The notes under the pieces: generated by a model | What the model was told of the DNA's origin: nothing | The model's database searches: none | Seen by the model: the letters and a program-made list of their open reading frames with translations, nothing else | Position numbers and translations under genes: made by a program | Part shown: positions 42,433 through 51,206 of the stretch, in pieces | Layout: each line of letters starts with the position of its first letter | Numbering within the stretch: the first letter of the stretch is position 1 | Origin: CAIYRG01 sp964446945 | GTDB taxonomy: Bacteria; Pseudomonadota; Alphaproteobacteria; Micropepsales; Micropepsaceae | NCBI GenBank assembly: GCA_964446945.1 | Contig: CAYUQO010000003.1 | Coordinates: forward strand, 363,532-427,531 | Direction: 5' to 3' | Length of the DNA: 64,000 nt

Positions 42433-42508
42433 CACCTCTCCCCCTGTGGGAGAGGACGGAGCGCCGCGCGACGAAGTCGCGCCGTTGGCGCTCCGGGCGA
42501 GGGGTGCG
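42433..42508 (+). repeat. palindromic repeat copy C
   Basis: Nearly identical to copy B (a few substitutions over about 75 bp). It lies between the start of the DUF190 gene and the stop of the beta-propeller gene, both on the minus strand, so it is read backwards relative to those transcripts. Confidence 0.85.
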
Positions 42509-42517
42509 TCTTAGGGG

Positions 42518-43573
42518 TTATTTACCCACGACCAGAATCGTGAACGAGCCCGGAACCATCGGGGCACGCGCGCCCTGTCCACCCTGCGCCGGACGTGGCG
42601 GCTCCGGCGGATATTGCGCCGCGATAAGGACCAGGTGATTGGTTTTGGTGTCCAGCGCCATGGTCTTCGCGGTCGGCATGGTCTGCACCGTTTGCTCGAC
42701 TGCGAAATTCGTCGGGCTGTTCTCCTTCACCACCGTCAACGTACCGTCGGTTTGCGAACTGAACGCCTCGCCGGTTGCGGGATTGAATACCGCGCCGTCG
42801 GTGCCACGGCCGAGCGGAACGGTTCCGAGAATCTTACCGTTATCCGCATTCATCATCACCATGTTCTGCGGATTGCGGCAGGCGACGAACAGCACGCGGC
42901 TGCGCGGATCCATTGCCAATCCGGCGCAGGTCCCACCCTGGCCTTCCAGATCGTAATGCGCCGTCACCTTCATGGTGTTGGCATCGATCGCCGCGACATT
43001 GTGCATGTCTTCGACATCGACATAGACATGGCCGCGGCCGTCGCTCGTCATCTGTTCCGGTGCGCCGCCGAGATCGATCGTGCCGAGCACGTTCCCGTCT
43101 TTGGAATCGATCACCGTCACGTGTGGCATTTCATGGCTCAGCACATAAGCGCGCTGGTTATAGGGGTCGAAGAACATCCCGTCGGGATTGCCCTGAACCT
43201 CGATCTGCTTGATCGGCTTCAGAGTCTTTGAATCGAACATCACGATCGGCTTGCTGCTCGCAAAGCCGTGACCGCTCTTCGCATCGATCACGGCGCCATG
43301 CGCATTCACGTTTGGAATGTCACCGACCTGCTCCAGAGTGTCCAGGTCGTACACCGCCACATGCGGAACCTGCGCGCCCGCCCCGCGCCGGGCGATGTAA
43401 AGCCGGCGTCCATCGACGTCGACATTGGTGTAATCGAAACCGCCGTCGCCGCCGCCGGCCTTCACCGTCTTTAGCACGCGATAGGGTCCGCCGCTTTCGC
43501 CTTGCTGCGCGGGCGCCGCCGACGGCGCGGCAAGAATGAACGCAACGGCACAAGTCAGGGCAAGTCGCTGCAT
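42518..43573 (-). CDS. YncE-like periplasmic beta-propeller protein, copy 1
   Basis: A 351-residue protein with a signal peptide (cleavage after about residue 23, PAQQ). About seven YVTN-type blades follow, with repeated D...V.GTI.LG.AP... and VIDSKDGNVLGTI units (for example IDAKSGHGFASSKP). Such propellers bind DNA or metal complexes, or act as scaffolds; the role is unknown. The ATG at 43573 is chosen because it gives the same start (MQRxAL) as copy 2. The two are tandem paralogs about 40 bp apart with high similarity throughout. Confidence 0.82.
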   Translation of the reverse strand: MQRLALTCAVAFILAAPSAAPAQQGESGGPYRVLKTVKAGGGDGGFDYTNVDVDGRRLYIARRGAGAQVPHVAVYDLDTLEQVGDIPNVNAHGAVIDAKSGHGFASSKPIVMFDSKTLKPIKQIEVQGNPDGMFFDPYNQRAYVLSHEMPHVTVIDSKDGNVLGTIDLGGAPEQMTSDGRGHVYVDVEDMHNVAAIDANTMKVTAHYDLEGQGGTCAGLAMDPRSRVLFVACRNPQNMVMMNADNGKILGTVPLGRGTDGAVFNPATGEAFSSQTDGTLTVVKENSPTNFAVEQTVQTMPTAKTMALDTKTNHLVLIAAQYPPEPPRPAQGGQGARAPMVPGSFTILVVGK

Positions 43574-43613
43574 GTTCTCCTCCCAGAGACAGCCGGCTGC
43601 GCCGGCGCGTGGA

Positions 43614-44633
43614 CTACTTTCCAACCTCAAGAATCGTGAATGAGCCCGGGATCATTGGACCGCGCTGTCCGTCCGACTCCTGCTCATATTGGGCTGCGAT
43701 CAGGATCAGATGATTGGTCTTGCTGTCCAGCGTCATGGTTTTCGCGAACGGCATGGTCCGGACCGTCTGCTCGATCCTGAACTGGTTTGGGCTGTTCTCC
43801 CTCACCACAGTCAGCGTGCCGTCGGTCTGCGAACTGAATGCTTCCCCGGTTGCGGGATTGAAAGCCGCGCCGTCGGAGCCGCTTCCGATCGGCATTGTGC
43901 TCACGATTTTTCCGCTGTCGGCATTCAGGATGACCATATTATTGGGCTTGCGGCAGGTGGCGAACAGCAGCCGCGTACGCGTATCCATCGCCAGTCCATT
44001 GCATGTGCCGCCCTGACTTTGCAGCTCGTAATGCGCGGTCACTTTCATGCTCTTCGCGTCGATCACCGCGAGATTGTGCTTGTTTTGCACCACAACATAA
44101 AGGTGACCGCGGCCATCGCTCCTCATTTCTTCCGCTGCACCGCCAATATCGATGGTGCCGAGCACGGTCCCGTCTTTGGAATCGATCGCCGTCACATTCG
44201 GTGCCCTGCGGCTCATGACATAGACACGCTGATTGTCCGGATCGAAGAACAGTGTGTCGGGGTCACCCTGGACGTCGATCCGCTTGATCGGCTGAAGCGT
44301 TTTCGGATCGAACATCAGCACCGGCCTGCTGCTGGCAAAAGCATGGCCCGATTTCTCGTCGACCACAACGCCGTGCGCATCTGTGTTGGGGACTTCGCCG
44401 ACGGGCGCGAGAGTATCCAGGTCCCACACCGTGATGCGAGCGCCAGGTCCGCGGCGGGTAATATACAGCCGCCGCGCATCCGCGTCGGCGTAAACATAGT
44501 CGAAGCCGCCTTCGCCGCCGGCCTTCAACGTCTTCAGCACGCGATACTGCCCGCCTGCGCCCTGTTGTGCGGGCGCCGCCGACGGCGCGACAAGAATCAA
44601 CATCGCGGCACAAGCCAGCGCAAACCGCTGCAT
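43614..44633 (-). CDS. YncE-like periplasmic beta-propeller protein, copy 2
   Basis: A 339-residue paralog of the previous gene with signal peptide MQRFALACAAMLILVAPSAA and the same blade units (VVDEKSGHAFASSRP, VTAIDSKDGTVLGTIDIGGA). It is transcribed first of the two. The copies differ mainly in short loops, so the duplication is old enough to have diverged but both reading frames are intact, suggesting both are kept by selection. It is separated from crcB upstream by two hairpins. Confidence 0.82.
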   Translation of the reverse strand: MQRFALACAAMLILVAPSAAPAQQGAGGQYRVLKTLKAGGEGGFDYVYADADARRLYITRRGPGARITVWDLDTLAPVGEVPNTDAHGVVVDEKSGHAFASSRPVLMFDPKTLQPIKRIDVQGDPDTLFFDPDNQRVYVMSRRAPNVTAIDSKDGTVLGTIDIGGAAEEMRSDGRGHLYVVVQNKHNLAVIDAKSMKVTAHYELQSQGGTCNGLAMDTRTRLLFATCRKPNNMVILNADSGKIVSTMPIGSGSDGAAFNPATGEAFSSQTDGTLTVVRENSPNQFRIEQTVRTMPFAKTMTLDSKTNHLILIAAQYEQESDGQRGPMIPGSFTILEVGK

Positions 44634-44666
44634 ATTCCCCTCCAGGACACTTCCGGGCCGAAACTT

Positions 44667-44695
44667 ATTCCCCGGCAGGGGAATCGCAAAGCGAT
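44667..44695 (-). terminator. two overlapping hairpins between crcB and the propeller genes
   Basis: ATTCCCC/GGGGAAT with loop GGCA (44667-44684) and ATCGC/GCGAT with loop AAA (44683-44695) lie just after the crcB stop on the minus strand. They may terminate or attenuate between crcB and the propeller pair; no long T-run is present. Confidence 0.4.
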
Positions 44696-44700
44696 ATAAA

Positions 44701-45093
44701 TTACGTGCCTTTCAATTGATTGATGGCTGCGGCTGCGATGTGCCCGATCCACACCGCAACCAGGCACAGCACCACCGATCCGACGATATTCGCGCCCGCA
44801 TAGAACCATTCCTCGTCACGCGCGAGATTCAGCGTTTGCAGGCTGAAAGAGGAAAATGTCGTATAGCCGCCGCAAATCCCGGTCATCACGAATTGGCGCG
44901 CGTTTGCGCCCGCCATCACCCGGCCGTCGGGGCCCGTGAGCGTGGCAAAAAAGCCGATGATGAACGAACCGGAAATGTTCACCAGCAGCGTGCCCCACGG
45001 AAAAATTTCACCGAAATGCGTCGCGGCCGCACCGGACAACAGGTAGCGCAACCCGCCCCCAATGGCGCTGCCTCCGATCACCCACCAAAGCAT
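44701..45093 (-). CDS. crcB: fluoride exporter CrcB (Fluc)
   Basis: A 130-residue four-helix Fluc channel. Conserved parts are the GGGLRYLL start motif after MLWWVIGGSAIG, WGTLLVNISGSFIIGF near residue 35, and the GICGGYTTFSSFSLQT region with the TTFS phenylalanine/serine pore motif. It forms a dual-topology dimer that expels fluoride. The ATG at 45093 fits the family; a longer reading from 45150 adds 19 hydrophilic residues. No fluoride riboswitch was recognised upstream. Confidence 0.93.
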   Translation of the reverse strand: MLWWVIGGSAIGGGLRYLLSGAAATHFGEIFPWGTLLVNISGSFIIGFFATLTGPDGRVMAGANARQFVMTGICGGYTTFSSFSLQTLNLARDEEWFYAGANIVGSVVLCLVAVWIGHIAAAAINQLKGT

Positions 45094-45169
45094 TCGTCGA
45101 TTCGCCCCCTGCTGCGCCTCCCGTTCTATTGCATCCGCGCAAAATTGCACATTGCGCTACGGCCGTTTT

Positions 45170-45230
45170 CCTCCCCCGCACGCGGGGGAGGAGGACCTCG
45201 AAGCGGTGGAGGGGGGCTTCGCCGCGCTAC
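45170..45230 (+). repeat. palindromic repeat copy F (variant)
   Basis: A perfect 10-bp stem CCTCCCCCGC/GCGGGGGAGG with a two-base loop, followed by GGACCTC...GTGGAGGGGGGC. It belongs to the same general class as the other copies but has a distinct core. It fills the gap between crcB and the btuB stop. Confidence 0.7.
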
Positions 45231-47149
45231 ACGCTGAACCGGAACCCCGCCGTCACGGCCAACGGCAACGACCTGTAGCCCGCGGCGGTTTCGTAATGCT
45301 GATCGAGCAGGTTCTCGCCGCGCAAATAGATCTGAATGCGCTCGCTGAACGCGTAGGATGCAAAAACATCCACCAGCGTGAACGCGCGGAGAGGCACCGT
45401 TTCGAAATGGTCATCAAACCGCTTTCCGGTGAACCCGGCGCTCACGCCAACCGACCAGCGCGCATCCGGAGTCCATACCACGCGCGCATTGGCCATCAGC
45501 CGGGGACGGCGTGCAAGCTCGTCACCGGTTGACTGGTTCACCGCATCCATGGCGGTGAGATTTCCATAGAGGTGGATGGTGTCCAGCACCTGCGCACCGG
45601 CTTCCACTTCGACGCCCTGGCTCCGGGTTTTCAGGATATTGGCATAATAGCCGAATGGCCGCTGCGAGCAGGCCGCCGAAGTCACCCCGAAACAATCGAA
45701 GAAATCGATCTGGTCCGATGTTAGCCGCTGGAAATATACGAGCGAAACGAGCCCGGTCCCGAACGGAAATTTCTGGTCCACACCCGCTTCCCAGCCGCGT
45801 GCGGATTCCGGCGCGAGCTTCTGCACCGGGTTGGAATAGGGCGAATAGAGCTCGTACAGCGATGGCGCCTTGAACCCGTCGCCGTAATTGCCGCGCAAAA
45901 TGGTGTCGCCGCCAAAAACCGCCAGCGCCGCCGCGCCCTTGATCGAATCGTGCCCGCCGAACGACGAGTCGTCATCATGCCGGTAACCGCCGGTCAGCGT
46001 CAGCCGATCCAACAATGTCGCCTGGTATTGGGCATAGACGCTGTTGATCGTGTCGTGCCCCAGCACAGGCGCCGGGTTGGTGTCGCCGGGCGCCGGCGAA
46101 GCGGTGCGAATGCCGGTGTGCAGGCTCTCCGCGCCGAAGGTGAGCTGACTCGAATCCGTGACATCGAAGATGCCCTGATATTCGAAATTCGTCGCCGCTC
46201 CCCTGGCGTAGAACTCTTGCGTATAAGAAAGACCCGGATTGTTATTCGTCCGGTAGCTGTCGAAATTGCTGACTGAGATTCGATTGACAAAACGGCCATC
46301 GAAGAAGGCGGCGTTTACGGCGCCATACAGCGCCAGCAGGCTGTCGATGCCGTATTCCCCGGTATATTGCACGGTGAAATCGGGAGGCGGAAAGCCGTCG
46401 AATACCGTTCGCGAATTGGTATACCAGGCGCGCGCATCGACGCTGATATTCGCCGCCACCGGGACACGCACATTCGCGGTAGCCCCGATATTGCGGTAGG
46501 GGTCCGGTTGATCCCGAAACGCCCTGGTGTCGGCCGCCGCAATCCCTTCTGTTGTGTACAGATTAAACCCACCGCCATATTCGAGGCCGTCCACCGTGCC
46601 GTTCGCGCTCGTATTCAGCCGGTACGTCCCAAAGCTTCCGCCGTCACCTGTCGTGGTCAGTGCGAACGGCGTCGTGCCGCCGCGCCGGGTCAGGATATCG
46701 ACCACACCGCCGATGGCGTCGCTGCCGTAGAGCGTGCTCTGTGGCCCACGCAAAGCCTCAATACGATCGATGCTGTTGACCAGAAGATCCGACAGGATGG
46801 CGCTGCCGTCGGGCGCGCTTGGGTCCATGATGCGGATGCCGTCCACCACGACCAGCGTCTGGCCCGCTTCGGCGCCGCGCAAGCCGATGCTCGCAAATTG
46901 GCCGGGGCCGCCATTGCGCACCACCGTCAGTCCCGGCGTTTGGGATAGCGCATCCGTGACGATGCTGAGATGCTGAACTGCGATATCGGCGGCCGAAATC
47001 ACCGAGACTGATGTACCAGTCAGTTCGCGCGGTTGTTCGCTGCGCGTCGCGCTGACCACCACCGTTTCCAGATTGTCGGAAGGCACCGCTTCTTCGGCAT
47101 AAGCAGCGCCCGGCACAACCAAAAAAAGCGTAAGCAGATATTGACGCAT
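45227..47149 (-). CDS. btuB: TonB-dependent cobalamin receptor BtuB
   Basis: A 640-residue TonB-dependent outer-membrane receptor. It has a signal peptide (cleavage after AYA, residue 18) and a TonB-box-like ETVVVSATR. The plug domain contains VSVISAADIA, TPGLTVVRNGGPGQFASIGL and LRGPQSTLYGSDAIGG; a 22-strand barrel follows and ends in GFRFSV. BtuB identity rests on the size, the sequence pattern and the cobalamin riboswitch directly upstream. The ATG at 47149 is chosen because a longer reading would run into the riboswitch. It is one of several B12 genes here, with the adenosyltransferase on the other strand. Confidence 0.92.
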   Translation of the reverse strand: MRQYLLTLFLVVPGAAYAEEAVPSDNLETVVVSATRSEQPRELTGTSVSVISAADIAVQHLSIVTDALSQTPGLTVVRNGGPGQFASIGLRGAEAGQTLVVVDGIRIMDPSAPDGSAILSDLLVNSIDRIEALRGPQSTLYGSDAIGGVVDILTRRGGTTPFALTTTGDGGSFGTYRLNTSANGTVDGLEYGGGFNLYTTEGIAAADTRAFRDQPDPYRNIGATANVRVPVAANISVDARAWYTNSRTVFDGFPPPDFTVQYTGEYGIDSLLALYGAVNAAFFDGRFVNRISVSNFDSYRTNNNPGLSYTQEFYARGAATNFEYQGIFDVTDSSQLTFGAESLHTGIRTASPAPGDTNPAPVLGHDTINSVYAQYQATLLDRLTLTGGYRHDDDSSFGGHDSIKGAAALAVFGGDTILRGNYGDGFKAPSLYELYSPYSNPVQKLAPESARGWEAGVDQKFPFGTGLVSLVYFQRLTSDQIDFFDCFGVTSAACSQRPFGYYANILKTRSQGVEVEAGAQVLDTIHLYGNLTAMDAVNQSTGDELARRPRLMANARVVWTPDARWSVGVSAGFTGKRFDDHFETVPLRAFTLVDVFASYAFSERIQIYLRGENLLDQHYETAAGYRSLPLAVTAGFRFSV

Positions 47150-47288
47150 TCCGTCCTCCTGTTGCGAGGAGTCGCGGCGGCAATGCATGCGTGATGGGAC
47201 ACGCTGGCCCGCGGCAACGACTCCGACCCGTCGCCACAGCGGAAGACCCGCTAGCCGTCGGCGCACCCCGGCCGAAAGCAGGACGACA

Positions 47289-47432
47289 TGCAGGCCAGGT
47301 CTCCTGGCTTCCGGCGTCTTGATTCGCATTCGGCCCGCCTTCCCGGGATTCTCCCAGTGGCATGTGGGCCGGCGCTCGCCGGTGACAGTTGCGGGGGCAG
47401 CCGCGGTTTTGCACCGCGTTCCCTTGAACCTG
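47289..47432 (-). ncRNA. cobalamin riboswitch controlling btuB
   Basis: Read on the minus strand, the segment contains the hallmarks of the class. They are GGTGCAAAACCGCGGCTGCC, the CCCCGCAACTGT block, the invariant GCCACTGG, a GGGAAGGC block and the terminal AAGCCAGGAGACCTG. They appear in this order and spacing, about 140 bases upstream of the btuB ATG. Adenosylcobalamin binding should shut off btuB expression, probably by sequestering the ribosome site or by a terminator in the 47150-47288 leader. Confidence 0.95.
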
Positions 47433-47542
47433 CACAGAACTGATTTAGGCGAGTCGTGTGTCCACGGTCAACACATACAGGACAGGAACTGTCTGATCAC
47501 TTGCGTGGACGACGGAATCGGGTCAGCGTTTCGAATTAGTTT

Positions 47543-47614
47543 CTCCTTCCCCCCTTGTGGGGGAAGGTGGGGCGCAGCTCCGCGAAGCGGAGCGAATGGC
47601 GCCCGGAAGGGGGC
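47543..47614 (+). repeat. palindromic repeat copy D
   Basis: CCTTCCCCCC/GGGGGAAGG hairpin, a CTCCGCGAAGCGGAG inner hairpin and GGCGCCCGGAAGGGGGCG tail. It ends 18 bases before the adenosyltransferase GTG start, between the riboswitch and that gene. Confidence 0.8.
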
Positions 47615-47632
47615 GCGCGCGCCACAACGGAA

Positions 47633-48196
47633 GTGAAAATCGATCGCATCTATACCCGCGGCGGCGACGCCGGAGCGACATCGCTCGGTGACGGCACCCG
47701 TGTCGCCAAACATTCGCTGCGCGTTCGCGCCATGGGCAGCGTCGATGAAGCCAATGCCGCCATTGGCGTCGCGCTGGCGCATGCCGGCCAGAATGCAATC
47801 GCCCCGGTTCTGCTCCGCATACAGAACGACTTGTTCGATCTCGGCGCCGATCTCTGTGTGCCCCAGTCGGATGACCCGAAGCATTCGCGCCTCAGGATCG
47901 CCGCCGCCCAGGTCGCGGCGCTCGAGCACGAGATCGACCGCGTCAATGCAAGGTTGAACGCGCTGACCAGCTTCGTTCTGCCGGGCGGATCCATAGCGTC
48001 GGCGCATCTGCATCTTGCCCGCGCCATCACCCGGCGCGCCGAATGCGATCTGACGGCACTCGCCACTGCCGAAACGGTCAATCCGGAACTGCTGAAATAT
48101 CTCAATCGCCTGTCGGATCTGCTGTTCGTGTTGGCGCGCCAGGCCAATGACGATGGCGCCGGCGATGTGCTGTGGCAGCCCGGCCTCAACCGGTAA
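47633..48196 (+). CDS. PduO-type cob(I)alamin adenosyltransferase
   Basis: A 187-residue adenosyltransferase of the PduO class. The N-terminal ATP-binding loop is IYTRGGDAGATSLGDGTRVAKHS. Also seen are GSVDEANAAIG, the LFDLGADLCVP helix, the active-site LARAITRRAE and the LNRLSDLLFVLAR motif. It makes adenosylcobalamin from cob(I)alamin and ATP. The start is a GTG at 47633, just after repeat D; nothing upstream in frame resembles the family. Its placement divergent to the B12-regulated btuB makes a cobalamin uptake/activation pair. Confidence 0.92.
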   Translation: MKIDRIYTRGGDAGATSLGDGTRVAKHSLRVRAMGSVDEANAAIGVALAHAGQNAIAPVLLRIQNDLFDLGADLCVPQSDDPKHSRLRIAAAQVAALEHEIDRVNARLNALTSFVLPGGSIASAHLHLARAITRRAECDLTALATAETVNPELLKYLNRLSDLLFVLARQANDDGAGDVLWQPGLNR

Positions 48197-48328
48197 TCCG
48201 CCGCCGCGCCGCGCTCACAATTGCGTTGCTGGCGCAGCATGCAAAACCGGGCGATAATGACCCGCTCGTGACACGCGATTCGCGCGCTTGTCCAGTAGTC
48301 GGGCGAGCAACCTCCTGGAGAAAAACTG

Positions 48329-49030
48329 TTGCGAATTCCCATTCACCGCGAGGGCTGGCGATTCATTGCTCCGGCCGTACTGATCAACGCCGTATTGTTG
48401 TGGCTGTATTGGCCGGTGGGTGTGGTGTGCCTGCCAATCACCATTTGGTGCATGGCGTTCTTCCGCGATCCTGAGCGGGTAACTCCGACAGGCGCAGGGC
48501 TGGTGGTCAGCCCGGCCGACGGTAAACTGCTGCCGGTCATCTCCGCTGTGCCACCTGCCGAACTCGGGATGGGCGAAACGCCCCGGTTGCGCCTCAGTAT
48601 TTTCATGAATGTATTCAACGTTCACGTGAACAGGATGCCGGTTGACGGCCGCGTGATCGCACTGAATTACCGGGAAGGCCGGTTTTTTAACGCTTCTTTT
48701 GATAAAGCGAGCATACACAACGAGCGTATGGCCATCCGGGTCGAACCCGAAGAAAGTCAGGACGGGGGTGGGCTGGCCGTGATACAAATTGCAGGATTGG
48801 TGGCGCGGCGCATCAAATGCGACCTGGCCCGGGGGCAGATGGTGCGGCGGGGCGAACGTTTCGGAATCATCCGTTTCGGCAGCCGGCTGGATATCTACCT
48901 ACCGCCGGGTTCAGCCGTGACGGCGTCGGCGGGGGCGCATGTGAAGGCCGGCGAAACGGTGCTCGCGACACTGCCCCACAAGGGCGACTTACGTGTCCCT
49001 CGCGATTCCGAAGTCGCTCTGGGTCTTTGA
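48329..49030 (+). CDS. psd: phosphatidylserine decarboxylase proenzyme, short type
   Basis: A 233-residue short-form Psd. A membrane-associating helical segment (about 14-42) is followed by the catalytic fold, with DGKLLPVIS, LSIFMNVFNVHVNR and FGIIRFGSRLDIYLP. Self-cleavage should occur at Gly184-Ser185, leaving a pyruvoyl group on the new N-terminus. It converts phosphatidylserine to phosphatidylethanolamine. The start is a TTG with GGAG eight bases upstream; no in-frame ATG is suitable. It overlaps nothing and lies 63 bp from the ATG proposed for pssA, forming the usual psd-pssA operon. Confidence 0.95.
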   Translation: MRIPIHREGWRFIAPAVLINAVLLWLYWPVGVVCLPITIWCMAFFRDPERVTPTGAGLVVSPADGKLLPVISAVPPAELGMGETPRLRLSIFMNVFNVHVNRMPVDGRVIALNYREGRFFNASFDKASIHNERMAIRVEPEESQDGGGLAVIQIAGLVARRIKCDLARGQMVRRGERFGIIRFGSRLDIYLPPGSAVTASAGAHVKAGETVLATLPHKGDLRVPRDSEVALGL

Positions 49031-49093
49031 CTTTGGTTTTTGACAGTGGCCGCGAAGGTGGCCACGACAGACGCTAACAGGATTGTGCGACAG

Positions 49094-49900
49094 ATGCGTG
49101 ACGATCGACTCACTCCGAGACAATGGGCTTCGGCCCGGCTCGAGCGGCTGGAAGACCGGCTGGAGGATCTCTCCATTTCCCGGATCATCCCCAGCGCGCT
49201 GACGCTGCTGGGTCTGTGCGCCGGCGCCACGTCGATCCGCTTTGCGCTGACCGGCGAATGGCGTCCTGCGGTGGCTGCGATTTTCTGCGCCATGCTGTTC
49301 GACATGTTGGATGGCCGCGCGGCGCGCCTGCTCGGTGCCGATAGCCGCTTTGGCGTGCAGCTCGATTCATTGGCCGACCTCGTCAGCTTTGGTGTTGCGC
49401 CTGCGGTGCTGGTCTACACCTGGTCCCTGTCGCAGATGGGCGGCGCCGGCTGGGTCGCGGCCCTGATCTTCTGCGCCTGCAGCGCGATCAGACTGGCGCG
49501 CTTCAACATCGAAGCTTCACGCGATGAAGGCGCTTCACAATCACATCCCTATTTCACCGGCCTGCCGACGCCCGCTGCCGCCTGCATCATGCTGCTGCCG
49601 CTGCTGCTGAATTTCGAGTTCGCGGCCGATTTCGTCCGCCTGCCCGCGATCTCGTTGAGCCTGGTCGGCATCACTTCGGTGCTGATGGTGAGCCGTGTTC
49701 CCACGCCGTCATTGAAATACATCAAGCTCGACCAGCACGCGAAATTCGCCGCCTGGGTGCTCGGCCTCGCCCTGATTCCGGCCATGGTGTTCGTGCCATG
49801 GACGACGCTGCTGTTCGGTCTCGCGGTGTATCTCGGCGCGATCCCGTTCGGCCTCCATGCCGCCAATGAAGAAGAAGCCGAAGAACAAGCAGAAGTCTAA
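49094..49900 (+). CDS. pssA: CDP-diacylglycerol-serine phosphatidyltransferase
   Basis: A 268-residue CDP-alcohol phosphatidyltransferase with several membrane helices. The catalytic motif is complete: DGRAARLLGADSRFGVQLDS continuing ALAD-like (LADLVSFG), i.e. D-G-x2-A-R-x8-G-x3-D-x3-D. It makes phosphatidylserine for Psd. The ATG at 49094 gives MRDDRL; earlier TTG/GTG codons at 49040-49082 are alternatives without good ribosome sites. It ends in an acidic tail (EEEAEEQAEV) and is convergent with the MFS gene. Confidence 0.93.
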   Translation: MRDDRLTPRQWASARLERLEDRLEDLSISRIIPSALTLLGLCAGATSIRFALTGEWRPAVAAIFCAMLFDMLDGRAARLLGADSRFGVQLDSLADLVSFGVAPAVLVYTWSLSQMGGAGWVAALIFCACSAIRLARFNIEASRDEGASQSHPYFTGLPTPAAACIMLLPLLLNFEFAADFVRLPAISLSLVGITSVLMVSRVPTPSLKYIKLDQHAKFAAWVLGLALIPAMVFVPWTTLLFGLAVYLGAIPFGLHAANEEEAEEQAEV

Positions 49901-49988
49901 CTCCTGTTTACGAGCGACGGCGGCTCCGAGGGTATGGCAAACCCGAAGCTGTTACGAATTTTGTAGAACGTGACGCGCAACTGTGCGT

Positions 49989-51206
49989 TCAGACCGGTGA
50001 ACTCACCCGGCGGGTTGCGAACAGCACTGACAGTCCAATCGCCGTAAACACCGCTCCGGCCACAAACGTTGCTGCCGGTCCGATCTGTTCCCACAACACC
50101 CCCGCGACCACACTGGCCAGCAGCAGCGCGCAACCGCCGGCGAAGTTGAACACGCCAAATGCCGTCGCTCTCAGATGGCCAGGTGCTTCGTCGGCGACGA
50201 GCGCAGACAGCAGGCCCTGCGTCATGCCCATGTGCAGCCCCCACAGCCCGACTCCCATCATCACAACCGGAAGATTTGGCGCCGCCGCGAGAACCAGATC
50301 GGCGGCAATCAGGGTTGCGAATCCCAGCGCCAGCATCAAACGACGGTCGATGCGGTCCGACAACGCCCCAAGCGGATAGGCGCTGAGCGCGTAAACCGCG
50401 TTCATGACCACAAGCACCAGCGGAGCAAGTGCGAGCGAAAGTCCCGCACCCTGCGCCCGCAGAATGAGAAAGGCTTCGCTGAATCGCGCCAGTGTCAGCA
50501 CCACGCCAATTCCGACCACAAGCCAAAAACCGGTTCCGATGGTTTTCAGATCGTCGAGTTTGATGGGCGCTGGTCTGACCGGTCCCCGCTGCACCGATTC
50601 GCGGACGCTGGTGACGAGGACAAGCACGGAAATCGCGCCAGGAATCACTGCGAGCCAGAAAATCAGGCGGAAATTGTCGTGCAGCATCGCCATCAGCAAA
50701 ATGGCGAGCAGCGGTCCGGCAAAAGCACCCACGGAGTCCAGCGCCTGGCGCAGCCCATATGCGGCGCCACGCTGTCCGGCCTGCACCATCTCGCCGACCA
50801 TCGCATCGCGTGGCGCTCCGCGTATGCCTTTGCCGACGCGATCCGAAAATCGCGCGCCGAGAACGACCGAAGCACTGGAGGCCATGGCGAACAGCGGTTT
50901 CGACAATGCCCCGAGGCCATAGCCGGCGATGGCGAGAGCTTTTCGTTTTCCGAGTTTATCCGAGAGCCAGCCTGAGGTGAGCTTGGACATCGACGCCGTT
51001 GCCTCGCCGACGCCTTCGATCAGGCCAACCATTTGCGCGCTTGCGCCAAGCACCGTGACGAGGAACACGGGCAACAGCCCGTGAATCATTTCCGACGAAA
51101 TGTCCATGAACAGGCTGACAAAACCGAGCGCCCACACGCCGCGCGGAATCCCGCGCAGCCCCGCGCGTTTCGCCTCTCCCCTTGTGGGAGAGGGTGGCGC
51201 GCCCAT
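49989..51206 (-). CDS. MFS transporter whose start lies in a palindromic repeat
   Basis: A 12-helix MFS permease of 405 residues from the ATG at 51206. The family region begins GVWALGFVSLFMDISSEMIH, followed by GLLPVFLVTVLG, then WLSDKLGKRKALA and RFSDRVGKGIRGAPRDAM. This is the group that includes uncharacterised drug/metal efflux porters. The ATG and the next ~12 residues are encoded by repeat copy E; a GTG at 51137 (residue V of GVWAL) would avoid the repeat. It follows pmtA on the same strand with 56 bp between and may be co-transcribed with it. Confidence 0.83.
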   Translation of the reverse strand: MGAPPSPTRGEAKRAGLRGIPRGVWALGFVSLFMDISSEMIHGLLPVFLVTVLGASAQMVGLIEGVGEATASMSKLTSGWLSDKLGKRKALAIAGYGLGALSKPLFAMASSASVVLGARFSDRVGKGIRGAPRDAMVGEMVQAGQRGAAYGLRQALDSVGAFAGPLLAILLMAMLHDNFRLIFWLAVIPGAISVLVLVTSVRESVQRGPVRPAPIKLDDLKTIGTGFWLVVGIGVVLTLARFSEAFLILRAQGAGLSLALAPLVLVVMNAVYALSAYPLGALSDRIDRRLMLALGFATLIAADLVLAAAPNLPVVMMGVGLWGLHMGMTQGLLSALVADEAPGHLRATAFGVFNFAGGCALLLASVVAGVLWEQIGPAATFVAGAVFTAIGLSVLFATRRVSSPV

